Source: Moniliophthora roreri (Eukaryota > Basidiomycota > Agaricomycetes > Agaricales > Marasmiaceae). From it: DNA of 64,000 bases. Numbering within the stretch: the first letter of the stretch is position 1; every line of letters begins with the position of its first letter. The stretch spans positions 496,001 to 560,000 of the forward strand of contig LATX02000057.1 in assembly GCA_001466705.2 (NCBI GenBank), in the 5' to 3' direction. The position numbers and the translations under genes are program-made. Of the stretch, positions 24,901 through 35,261 are shown one piece after another. Under the pieces are notes generated by a model. It searched no databases, had not been told where the DNA came from, and saw only the letters and a list, made by a program, of their open reading frames with translations.

Positions 24901-27882
24901 ATATTGGTGCCTAGTGAAGGTCAATAAAGCAGGCATTCAACAACGAGGTAAAACATACCATCGATATTGACAAGGGATAGCAGCTTCGAGTCTTCCTCAT
25001 TGGCAGACCAGAAACGTTCTGTAGCAGCGAGGGATTCCTTGACAAGTTTAGCGAGGTGAACAAGGGTCTCGCTAGTTGCAACTTCGGTCATTGTCCGCAT
25101 CACTTGAACCATGGAGTCGGACGAGACGCTGTTGGCGAAGTCATAGGGAAGGCAAGGAAGCGACGTGAGCCTTCCAAGGCAATCCATCCCATCCGTGCTT
25201 GTAATAAATTCGCGGCAATGAGGTGAATGCTGGAATAGACCTTCTAGGAACTAGTGTATAAAGGTTAAAACAGCGACGATAGCCAGAAACGGTATGAGTA
25301 CATACGCGACCAAGAATGTCGATGAATGAGACGACGTTGTTGTCGTGAAGTTTTGGCGGAGCTTCCTCCCTGTCCTTACTGGAAGTACCTTGTGTATCAG
25401 CTTCTGGTGTTGCAGCAGTGCTTTCGACATTCATATCAGTCGACTCGATGCCTTCCATGAACTTGGTCTCCTCGGAAGTCTCTGCAATTGGAACGAGCTG
25501 GTACCAGTGCCGAATGTCCTCGGGTGGCACATAGGCATTTCCTAGATCCTCGATCTTGCTCATTGTACTTTTCAAAGCATCGAACACAGGTGTCTTCAGC
25601 ATCGGATGATGCCTGATGAGCTCATCGATAGCAGTTCCAATCAGAACCGCGTTCTCCTTCTCCAACAGAATCTTGAGATGACGATCCGAGGTGAAGATGG
25701 AGAAGATAGCTGGAATGATACTAGGGCGAGCGGACAGCTGAGCCTGTCCGATTTCGTTTAAGCAAAGAGCGCCAATTGCATTCGGGATCGCTTGTATGAC
25801 CTTCAATTGCCGTCAGTATGCAAGGTAAGCCTGAACAAATAGACCCACTTCTATAGCCGGTTCCAAACCCAACTCCAAGGACTTGTAAAACGTTTCGGGT
25901 AGGCCGGCCTCCTGAATAACCGTGAGCGATGTTGGCTCGTTGTGAACGAAAGTTGCCATGATGTTGATGGCTAAATGTAATCAGTGCATGAACTTTTGAT
26001 TTTGAGAGTCGAGTAGGTCGTACCAATCGGTAGCACACTAGGTCCGAAGAGCCCTCTGTACTCAATGATCTTCTTGATGGACTTGAGAATGGACATGTCG
26101 ATAAGTCCTCTCAGTCCTTCAGCTGTTCCTGAAGACTGCATCATACGATGCATGGATCGCAGTGTATGCTTTAGAACAGCGGCGCGCGTTACAGGGAGTT
26201 CTCCTGAACACGAATTGTATTTAGATGGATTCATATATACACCTGGAGAGCTTACCATGGGATCCATATATCTCACGCGATCGGTGCTGATCACCATGTT
26301 CCTTGATATCAAGGTCAACTTCATACTGTAGGCCGATCGTTAGTTCATCATGATGAAAAATATTTTCGTGCACATACCTCGATTCTGTCAACTAGTGCCT
26401 CGACACCTCGAGAAGAACAGAATAAGTTGAACGCGTTCTGGAAGCTGTACAGAACGTTATCGACCAATTGCATCGTCTTTGATACTACAGGGAGCCTGTT
26501 GGGCAGTCTGTTCTCGATGATTTGAATCAACAACGGGATTATTCCAGCGCCAACAACCATGTTGCCTCCGGAGGCATGGGATGCAATGAACGTCACAAAG
26601 GACAAAAGCGCCTCGACAAACGAATGTGGTACAGAGCACTCTGAGCCTGCAATATCATTCACCGTCTTCCGGACTAGGCTCATGAGAATGCCATGATTAA
26701 CTCCGGCGTTGACGGAAGCTAGGACTTCAGAAATCTTGGACCTATATCTGGCCAATGCGTCAAGAGCGGCGATAGCCGCCGTTTGAACGGAAACAGGTAT
26801 GTCTCGCTCCACTTTCAAAAGTTCAGCGATATGGGTGATGAGGTCGGGTTCGAATAGGAAGAGCGTGGACGTGGCTTGGCTCTCATGATGGGTGTGGCCG
26901 AAGATGGCGATAGCTAGCAGACGAATGATGACCAGCTTCTCTCTTTCTTCCTCTCGCCCCTTTATGAGAGCAGTAGATGCCCGGATACGACACAGGAGAT
27001 CGAATTTTTCAGAATCAGGGACGTGGTACTTTCCGATAACATCCGCGAGCAGAGCCATGGGCGGTTTCGACTGTAACGCTTGCTCGTCAAGATGAATGTT
27101 CACAGCACCGGAGCCGGAGGCGGTAGGTGCTGCTTCGTCACCTTCCTTGCTTGTTTCGCCACTAGTGCGATAGAAAGTGAAGTTGATATCTCTTGCATCG
27201 GAAGGCAAAGAATCGATTTCTGTGCTCCCTTTTGAATTTGCTAGGTCCACTAGCTCAACTCCATATTCTCGAAGATGCGGCCAACGCTTGGCCAAGGCTG
27301 AAAGACGAGGGGTCGAGATGTTCAACGCTTGTGAAACAGCCGGTTGCGAGGAGTACTGCTGCGACGGACGAAGCAGGAGGTTTAATGCGAGGACAAGAAC
27401 GTCAAGATCTGATGTAAATAACAGGCTGTTCAGCCGCTGTATTTTGCAGAGATCAGGTCGACGATTGGCTTTGTAGAGGCAGTAACACTCACGTCGTAAG
27501 AGTTGTACATCTTTCGATTAGTAGAATTCTCCAATAACAACCTCTCAAAGCGTAAGATTTCCGACACAAGCCTCTTGGTAGAGGTTGCGAAATCCCGTAT
27601 TTGTAACTTGTCAATATCATATTCGCGAATGACGTCCTCCAAAACGGTATCGAATTTGTTGAGGACTTTGATCCATGCATTCAAATCCGAACGCTGCCAT
27701 TTCCACGAGTCGATTTCTTCCAAAGTGGCAGTGAGATTATCCTGTGGCGTATTGAGGAGTTTGTTGATAAGTTCTGCCACCTGGGGAGGCTGTCACAAAA
27801 GATTGTGAACACGCGTCGACTACATTGGTGAAGATAGACATACTGGAGGAACAGTCCTCTTGGACTTGTGCAGGATCTTCAT
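15978..27882 (-). CDS. TOM1: Giant HECT E3 ubiquitin ligase TOM1/HUWE1
   Basis: E3 ligase of roughly 3,600 residues acting in nuclear/cytosolic protein quality control, mRNA export and histone turnover in yeast. The start exon gives [13 protein letters not shown], then [15 protein letters not shown] and [14 protein letters not shown], typical of the family. The N-terminal half (about 21.4-27.8 kb) is the DUF908/DUF913 armadillo array. A UBA domain, [20 protein letters not shown], lies near 23411-23530. A strongly acidic tract (Asp/Glu runs) covers 20698-21141. Two UBM-type repeats, [18 protein letters not shown] and [18 protein letters not shown], lie near 19240-19390. The HECT domain (about 17.2 kb to the end) shows [37 protein letters not shown] and [13 protein letters not shown], then [19 protein letters not shown] with the catalytic Cys, ending GGEGFGFV. 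The catalytic Cys codon is split by an intron. About 15 introns; no disabling change seen. Confidence 0.95.
20698..21141 (-). other. Acidic low-complexity tract in TOM1
   Basis: Within TOM1 about 120 residues are mostly Asp and Glu, encoded by imperfect CTC/ATC/TTC-rich repeats on the plus strand. It corresponds to the acidic domain between the armadillo array and the HECT half in Tom1, which binds histones in yeast. The simple repeat makes length variation between strains likely. Confidence 0.75.
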
Positions 27883-28091
27883 CTCCGACAACTGTGGCCG
27901 AAAATTTGAATCCTAGTCAAGAGGTAACTGGTCGATGTTCAGTGAAGAAAGCCAAAGGCTAGATCTGTGCGTCTCCTTCAAACGCAGCCGAGAAGTGACG
28001 TATGTCACACAACTGTCACAACTGACCTCATTGGATTCGACGCGATGGGAATTCTCAGCTTCGCGTTTCATTCTTGTTCATCCGTTTCAGT

Positions 28092-28691
28092 ATGGCGAAG
28101 AGAAAGACAGCCGCATCCAGCGACAATGAGGACCCATCTGACGCGTCGGTGCAACCTTCGCCTCCACCAAGCAAGAAAACTGCAAAGAAACCCAAAGTCT
28201 CGAATGTAGGTACATGAACACGAACTGCATATCTTTTCTTATCTTTTCCCCAAGGTTCAAGGGGATAGCGACGGTGACAGCGAAGAAGAAAAGCCAATCA
28301 AGAAGCCCAAGTCGAAAGCAAAGTCCACCAAAGTACGTTCTGTGTGCTTCCATGGGGTTTTCTTGACCGACAGCATCTAGACAACAAACTCTGACCGCGG
28401 CGACGTTGCGATTCACATAAACTCTGAAGGCGATAGCTACGTTGATCTAGGTAAAAAGAAACGTGCCACTGTTCGCAGCTTCAAAGGAAAGCCTCTTGTC
28501 GACATCAGAGAGTTCTACGGAGACGAGGGCCAGGAGAAGCCGGGAAAGAAAGGAATCTCTCTCACTGATGAACAGGTGCGTTGCATATGATACTTTTATT
28601 CCGTTTCTGAACTCCTTTCGCTGTACAGTGGGAGATGTTGAAGAAGAGTATGCCCATCATTGACCGTCTGTTCAGAGAGCAAACGAAATAG
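28092..28691 (+). CDS. SUB1: Transcriptional coactivator SUB1/PC4
   Basis: Single-stranded DNA-binding coactivator of RNA polymerase II. The N-terminal exon encodes a basic and Ser-rich region ([20 protein letters not shown]), followed by a lysine-rich second exon ([15 protein letters not shown]). The PC4 fold begins at [20 protein letters not shown], continues [20 protein letters not shown], then [11 protein letters not shown] and, after the last intron, [20 protein letters not shown] at the C-terminus. All landmarks of the domain are present. The gene is divergent from TOM1, 209 bp away, so the two may share a promoter. Confidence 0.93.
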
Positions 28692-28854
28692 AACTCCCTG
28701 GTGAATTCCCAATGAATTCCCAATGAATTTACCATGCTACATACCGTTACTATTATCGTGTATCATTTCTCAGGGTTCTCAAGGATATTCGCACTACAAT
28801 AGCCATTGTACCAATATATTGACTGTAAATATTTTGCTTGACATCACATTTTGC

Positions 28855-30641
28855 ATGTCTCGTCTGATCCTTGACGGCTGGCAGGTCGTCATTGGCATCG
28901 AAACCCATGTGCAGCTAAAAACTCGTCAAAAGCTATTCTCTAGAGCCAATACCTCTCTTCTCAGTCATTCGCCAAACTCCCGACACAATGCATTCGATGC
29001 AGCATTCCCCGGAACGTTACCCAAACTCAATCCGAAATGTCTCGACCTAGCGGTGAGAGCTGCGTTGGCCCTCAATTGCAAGGTCCAGAACCGTTCTTCT
29101 TTCGACAGAAAACACTACTTCTATTCAGACCAGCCCGTGGGGTATCAAATTACTCAACATTACGCGCCGTTCGCACTCAATGGCTTCCTGAAACCCCCAA
29201 AACTCGACCTCCCAGTGCGAATCAAACAGCTCCAACTCGAACAGGCGTGTTTACTTGTTCTTATTCCCTGCATTCAGCTTACGAGTCAATAGGACACAGG
29301 GAAATCCATATACAACGCGAGAAGTCGCATTTCCTCGATCGACTTGAACAGAGCAGGAACAGGTCTCCTGGAGATCGTCACTGAGCCTGACCTGAGCTCT
29401 CCAGAGGAGGCTGCAGAGTATGTGCGTTCACTACAGTCCACATTGCGCGCTATGGGTGTTAGCGACGGAAATATGGAGGCGGTTCGTCTTCATGCGAATC
29501 TTGTGTACTAGCATCCGCTGACTCGGTCGAACTGCAGGGTGACTTGAGGTGCGACGTTAACGTATCGATGAACCGACCAGGGGAAGCCAGGGGAACACGC
29601 TGTGAAATCAAGAATCTCAACAGTGTTAGGTTTATGGTGGCTGCTATTCGTACGTCGAGAGGCTCCCTTTCCAAACACACTGACTAACAGCCGGGGTCCA
29701 GACCATGAAATTGAACGCCAGAAAGGCATTCTCTCTTCAAACTCATCTGTACTTCAAGAAACGCGTGGTTTTGATGAGAACCGATTTGAAACCTACACAA
29801 TCCGTTCAAAGGAAGATGCTCCAGACTACCGGTACATGCCAGATCCCAATTTGGGCGTACTTATCGTTAACGACGTACACATAGCTTTCCTCCACTGATA
29901 AAAGATTCAACTCATTCATAACCCTTCCTTCAGACCACCATTGAACGGATCCGCAAGAGCTTACCAGAATCTCCAGAAGCTATGCGCACTCGACTACTCA
30001 CAACCTATGGACCCCATGGCGTAAACAATGCTAGCATCGATGTGTTAATGGGTCTGGACGCCTCACGGGATGTTCCTTTTGATGGTGAAGTTTCTTCTCA
30101 GCAAGAAAGCGCTGTCCCTTATTTTGAGGTCCTGGCCCAAGGAAGAGACCCGAGAGAGGTTGTCAATTGGTATGTAAGATCACCCACTGCCGACAAACAA
30201 TACTTAAGACTTCTTACGTTCAGGATAACTCAGATTTTGTTGGGACAGCTTTCGTCTCTGAATCAAACCTTCTCACCAAAGCACTTATCGGTTCCCCAGA
30301 TGGGCGAACTCATCGACCTGGTCATTTCCGGGAAGATGACCAGATCGTCTGGAAAACTCCTTTTACGCCACGTTCTAACGAACCCTTCACCTTCAGTGCT
30401 CATGAAGGAAATGGCAACTCATCTCGACCTGATCGTATCAGAGGCAGAGGAGGATACCGACCAATATACGGAGATATGTTCTCGAGCGATCGCCGCCCTC
30501 CCATCTGAAGTGGCTGCCATTCAAGCTGGAAATGTCAATGTAATGAACAAACTCATCGGTCGGGTCATGAGGGATACCAAAGGCAAAGTTGACGTGCAGA
30601 AAGTGAGGAAGACGATGGAGTCTTTGATTAAGATATCGTAG
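28855..30641 (+). CDS. PET112: Mitochondrial glutamyl-tRNA(Gln) amidotransferase subunit B
   Basis: GatB subunit, which with GatA and a third subunit converts misacylated Glu-tRNA(Gln) to Gln-tRNA(Gln) in mitochondria. The start [20 protein letters not shown] was chosen because family similarity starts near DGWQ; an in-frame ATG at 28723 would add 44 residues that do not look like a presequence, so the true start is uncertain. Motifs: [83 protein letters not shown] and [15 protein letters not shown] in the catalytic half, then the YqeY-like tail ending [17 protein letters not shown]. One intron (29245-29292) begins with GC. It begins only 163 bp after the SUB1 stop. Confidence 0.9.
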
Positions 30642-30653
30642 CTGTAGACAGTA

Positions 30654-32264
30654 CTAGGCCACAGTCCACCTGCACATTCCCCCAAATGACATTGCTGCGC
30701 GGCCTAGCGCGGCATTAAATCCATCTACCCCGAGACTCTTTGCGTCCTGACCGCGGACTTCTTTGACGTAGAAGATAGAAACTTCACCACCTCCCCTGGG
30801 TATATAGACGTTCGCACTCCATCCGCCAGTCTCAGGGTCTACTCTCATTGGTATCCTGTTATCATCCGGGGTATTGACGAAGTACACATAGTTGTCGTCC
30901 TCGGAGGTCGACATATGCTCACAGAGCTTGAATATATGAAAGCTAACCCGCGTTCCTCCTTGAATATACTTGAGGTCTGGTTGTACAAAGTACGGCGAAA
31001 AGTTGTGTTCGTAAAAATCGCCAAACAATGTTGGGCCCTCAGGAACGAGGATGTAGTCCTCCCAGGAGACAGCACCGCCTTCTTCCTCGGTGAGAAGCTG
31101 ATACCCGGGGTCTTCAGGATAATGCCGCTTCCCAAATTCTGAGTTGGACGAAGTAAACCACACCGGTGCGAACCGTTGCGTATACACAGTTCCGTCCAGT
31201 GCACCAGCACCCCAACAACTATCTATTAGTCGCCAATCATCGTCCATCAAGACACAGTTCCAAGCATGGTTGCCTTGGTATTTCGGCGGTGGTGCATGAA
31301 TGTCTGGTGCAACATAACCGAATCCCTTTCCATGTCCGGTCACTTTCATCGCCTGTAAACCTGCTTTTTCTGCGAGTGTGACGAATAGTCCTGCGTACCC
31401 ATCACAAACAGCCAATCCAGACTGAAGTGTTGACTCTGCTGTTGCGCCTCTGACATTACCAGAGAAAAACGCTTCTGCATCGTAGGCGATATTGTGATGC
31501 AACCAAGTGAAAATTGCTCTGGCTTTCTCAGTTTCCGATTGCCAAGGTGATGTTAAATCGTATGCTAATTGGTCCAGAGAGGTGACGGTGTGACGAGGAA
31601 ATTGGGATGCGTGGTAGTCGATGAATGAGAAGTCGTGACACTTTATGCAGGTATCTCCCTGTGAATGCTCGGCGTCAAATCCTTCTTGCACACTTTCGAG
31701 CTCTGGTTCAGATTCAGGTTCAGGAGGAGGCGTTGGCAAGCGTGCGAGCACAGGTGGTAATTTTCTCTGTGGAAGCGGAGGCGGCGCTGATGTTTCTTCC
31801 TCTTCACCGGTACCAGGGATCGATGGTGGTCTACGACGAATTAATCGCACAAAGGCAGCACCTCTGAGATAGCAAAAATGAGCAACTTCTTTGAAAATGA
31901 CCGATAAATCGATAAATGCGTACCTGGCTTCTATTTCCGCCCAGCTGGGTTGAGGTGTTCGAAACGACAGTTCAGGAACGACATCTTCTGGTTCTGGTTC
32001 TGGTTCTGGCTCTGGCTCTGGAATCTTTGTACGCTTCTGCCCTGGTGAGAGCCCTACTTGATTCAATTGCAGGCTAGCTATACGTGCTGCGATCCCCAGC
32101 GGTTTCTCCGAATCCTCGGACTGATCTGTATTGCGGTTGGCAACGGAGATAGTACTAGCACGCTTCGGGGGCAGTGGTGGGGGTACTTTTCGAGGTGGTA
32201 AAGATGGTTTGACGGACATAACAAGTGCTTCACGGCCAGTTCCGTCAGGGCTACCGCCGAGCAA
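30654..32264 (-). CDS. Transglutaminase-like domain protein, Cyk3-related
   Basis: The protein carries a transglutaminase/protease-like TGc domain of the cytokinesis protein 3/kyphoscoliosis type. The domain core (about 30.7-31.6 kb) has SETEKARAIFTWLHHNIAYD, then SGLAVCDGYAGLFVTLAEKA with the catalytic Cys near residue 287, GNHAWNCVLMDDDW with His near 333 and RLIDSCWG with Asp near 348, so the triad is intact. The N-terminal half is proline-rich with PxxP motifs (PSLPPRKVPPPLPPKR) and an EPEPEPEPEP run, but no SH3 domain of its own, unlike yeast Cyk3. The first ATG at 32264 or the one at 32219 (MSVKPSLPPRK) may be used. A 60-nt GT..AG intron at about 31865-31925 has no stop and keeps the frame. 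The role in septation is inference. Confidence 0.75.
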   Translation of the reverse strand: MLGGSPDGTGREALVMSVKPSLPPRKVPPPLPPKRASTISVANRNTDQSEDSEKPLGIAARIASLQLNQVGLSPGQKRTKIPEPEPEPEPEPEDVVPELSFRTPQPSWAEIEARYAFIDLSVIFKEVAHFCYLRGAAFVRLIRRRPPSIPGTGEEEETSAPPPLPQRKLPPVLARLPTPPPEPESEPELESVQEGFDAEHSQGDTCIKCHDFSFIDYHASQFPRHTVTSLDQLAYDLTSPWQSETEKARAIFTWLHHNIAYDAEAFFSGNVRGATAESTLQSGLAVCDGYAGLFVTLAEKAGLQAMKVTGHGKGFGYVAPDIHAPPPKYQGNHAWNCVLMDDDWRLIDSCWGAGALDGTVYTQRFAPVWFTSSNSEFGKRHYPEDPGYQLLTEEEGGAVSWEDYILVPEGPTLFGDFYEHNFSPYFVQPDLKYIQGGTRVSFHIFKLCEHMSTSEDDNYVYFVNTPDDNRIPMRVDPETGGWSANVYIPRGGGEVSIFYVKEVRGQDAKSLGVDGFNAALGRAAMSFGGMCRWTVA

Positions 32265-32443
32265 GTATGGGCACTGATACAGATCATTGTCAATGTCGAA
32301 CGGTACACGCTATTTTTCTCACTGTCAGGCGATTTTTTATGTGATCATAATGTGCTTAAAATTGGTGGGAGAGGGCATGGCAAGCAATACATGATCATAT
32401 GTAGAGACAAGGGAACCAATATACAGACGAAAGGCCTTGTTAT

Positions 32444-33101
32444 TTATGACCTTGGCTTTTCCTGTGGGACGACAGACATCAGGAACGGGAAACGTAAGCC
32501 GAAAATGGCCAAGACTACAGACCTTCTTTTCCTTCCAGAGGGCAAGCAGACCAACGCCAGACACCTTCACGACCTTGAAACGCACACCAGGGATATCACC
32601 CTTGGCTTTACCACTACGACCGAAACCGGAGATAAGGACTTCGTCGTTCTCATCAACAAAGTTCAGGCAACCGTCGTTCTAGCAAACTGAAATCAATCTT
32701 TTCAGTAAGAGTGAAGAGGCTAGTCCACGTACGGGAACGAAGGCGGTGACCTTCTTTCCATTTTTGATGAGCTGCACCCTCACACATTTACGGATGGCAG
32801 AATTGGGCTGCTTGGCTTCGACACCGACTTTCTCCAGCACGATTCCCTTTGCATGTGAAGATCCTCCAGTCGGCGAGGTCTTGTAGACATTTCCAAGGGC
32901 ACGTTTTTTGTAGGCCTTGTCCGCCTATCCGAACGATAAAATCAGTAGAAATATCAGAGGAAACTCGATCGCGACGCACCCAGCGGTTTTCCCGTCGGTC
33001 GTTTCTGAGCTTGCGAGCGGCCTGAAGTCCACGGGGTTTGTTGGCTGCAAGATAAAATGAGTTTCAAGGGCACTGAGGGTATCGAGATGCTTACAGCCCA
33101 T
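32444..33101 (-). CDS. RPS23: 40S ribosomal protein S23 (uS12)
   Basis: Universal decoding-centre protein of the small subunit. Exon 1 gives MG plus part of a codon, then [36 protein letters not shown] and [20 protein letters not shown], then [19 protein letters not shown], the invariant loop with the proline that is hydroxylated in eukaryotes. Next are [15 protein letters not shown] and [21 protein letters not shown] final mini-exon supplies EKPRS and the stop. About 145 residues, as expected for the family. The tiny first exon and several introns are usual for fungal ribosomal protein genes. Confidence 0.95.
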
Positions 33102-33534
33102 TCTTGAGGTTGAGTGCGATACAAAGGCACGTCGATAGTGAAGCGGCCGTAACGATTGCTGCCGAACCTTGTGCCGAAACAAAACTGTACAGTTTTTCCG
33201 GCCTTTGCCCCAGCCACAGATGTCACGTGCGTCGTCGCGTGGGCCTCTAGGCTCTGATTCTCACCTTGCTGACATGACCCAACCATCTACACATCCCGAC
33301 AAACTGCTCAAGGTAGTTGACATTATGGAAGGGAACTCTGAAGGGGAGGAGTCGCCTACGAGCAAACACACCTGTAGTCGGGAACCTGAGCTCGTTCTGT
33401 CATATCGTCCACCTGACCAGGACGCGTCGCGTGGTTCATGCTTTGAAAGCTATCCAACAGCGAACACGTCGTGAGAAAGAAAAGAAGTCTTAAATATGGG
33501 ATAGCCCCAGGATAGCCTTATCTCCCGCCTGTGC
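33102..33534. other. Divergent promoter gap, RPS23 and alpha/beta hydrolase
   Basis: The gap of 433 bases drives RPS23 leftwards and the hydrolase rightwards. A CACGTG hexamer lies near 33222. An open frame at 33169-33474 overlaps it but shows no family similarity. No other feature recognised. Confidence 0.4.
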
Positions 33535-35146
33535 ATGGCACCTCAAGCGCAAGTCCAGTTCTACCGTCACGGTCGCTTTCGCGTCCAAGGAGGCGTTCTA
33601 CCTGACGCAGTCACAGCATATTGTACTTATGGTGATCCCGCGGACCCCTGTATTGTCTTCCCAACATGTTACGGAGGGAGGCTTGATGGTGCGTAGTGTA
33701 CGATACTCAGATAACGACTATGAACTTCCTCCAAGGGAAGGGTCTTCTAGGCCAGGACTACATGATTGGGCCTGACATGGTACGACTTTGGCCTTCTTGC
33801 AGACTTCCTTGTATGCTTGTTGACTTGGTCTGCAATAGGCCCTTGATCCCTCGAAATACTTCATAGTAACATTCGCCCTATTCTGTAACGGAGAGGCAAG
33901 TCCAGACTGGTCTGCATCATGTCTATGACTACATCTGACATCGTAGGCAACAGTCCTCGTCCCCGTCGAACACGGTATGTGGGAAGTGGTCCCAGGAGAA
34001 TGGCCATCTCAAAAATGATAACAGCCTGCTCCCTACAACGGACCATATTTCCCGTCAGTGTCCTACGAAGATAACATGTGAGTTGTTAATCATCACAGGG
34101 CTACCAATGCTTTCAGTAACCGGGTTCGTTTAGTCGAGCACAGTACACACTCCTCACCAAAGTACTGGGCATCAAAGAAGTGTTCTGTGTCATTGGCTTC
34201 TCTATGGGAGGCCAACAGGTCAGTAATAGAGGAACACCATCACCATATGAGCGTGCAACTGATAATTACCTTCAGGCATACTACTGGTCGGTGTGTTATC
34301 CAGACTTCGTAAAAAGGTATCGGTGATTCGTAGATGTCGCGAAGTGATGCTAATGCGCTGCCAGATTCGTCTGCATTTGCGGGTCTGCTCGTACCAGCAA
34401 CCACAACGCCTGGCAAGTTTGATTCCACCCAGTGACGGAAGGCGTATCAATTTAAACCCCTAGTTTCCTCGAAGGTCCAAAGGCGGCTCTCCTTGCATCG
34501 AAAGACTTTGATAATGGGCACTATAAAAGTGTACCCCAAGTCGGCATTCGTGCATTTGGACGCGTATATAGCGCGTGGGCCTATGGGCAAGCGGTGATTT
34601 GTTTTTCTTCGCCATTATGGAAACGCAGCTTACCCATTTACTCAGTGGTACCGGGCGAATTATCACCTTTACAACGGAACGCGAGTAGTTTCGCTCCGTC
34701 CCAAAGTATAGCTACTGAAGCCTCGAAAGGTACCCCGATCTGAACGCGTTTCTCCGTGAAGTTTGGGAATTCGGTTTTCTTAGCTGGGACGCCAACGATT
34801 TACTGGCCCTCATGCATACCTGGCAGACAGGTGACGTCTCCACCGTCCAAGATGGTGGAGACTTGGGAAAATGCCTCACAAACATTAAAGCAAAGGGCTT
34901 GATCATGCCATGTAAAACGGATTTGTACTTCCCGGTACGTCTGATAGCCATTGCTATCAACTCCATAATAACTCGACCGTTACACTGCAGCCCGAAGATA
35001 ACGACCTCGAAGTTCAGTACATGAAAGGCAAAGGGAAGTTCGTTGTCATTGATTCAATTTGGGGCCATATGGCCGGCGGAGGTTCAAATGAATCTGACCA
35101 CAAGTTTATTCAAGATGAGGTCAAGAGGTTCTTTGAGGAGAAGTAG
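33535..35146 (+). CDS. Homoserine O-acetyltransferase-like alpha/beta hydrolase
   Basis: Alpha/beta-hydrolase fold protein of the homoserine-acetyltransferase-like branch. The start MAPQAQVQFYRHGRFRVQGG is followed by GVLPDAVTAYCTYGDP, YFIVTFALFCNGE, PAPYNGPYFPSVSYEDNIR and the nucleophile elbow VIGFSMGGQQAYYWS. The remaining catalytic residues appear as Asp in MPCKTDLYFP and His in DSIWGHMAGGGSN, so the triad looks complete. It ends DEVKRFFEEK. It differs from true Met2 in its short lid, so transfer of acetyl to homoserine is doubtful; hydrolase or acyltransferase activity on an unknown substrate is more likely. The intron at 33896-33953 starts with GC instead of GT. About seven introns. Confidence 0.75.
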
Positions 35147-35261
35147 CATACCTACCATGTTACATAGTACTCTGTTGTAGTAGCAAACCGAAATAGCCCC
35201 CGTCCGTCCAAAGCTTAGTAATACGCGTTTAGATGCAAAGAGTTTCGGCTTGAACGATGAG

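Noticed and set aside
33169..33474. Plus-strand frame of 101 codons between RPS23 and the hydrolase
   Set aside because: No recognisable domain, lies in a promoter gap and continues no splice pattern.
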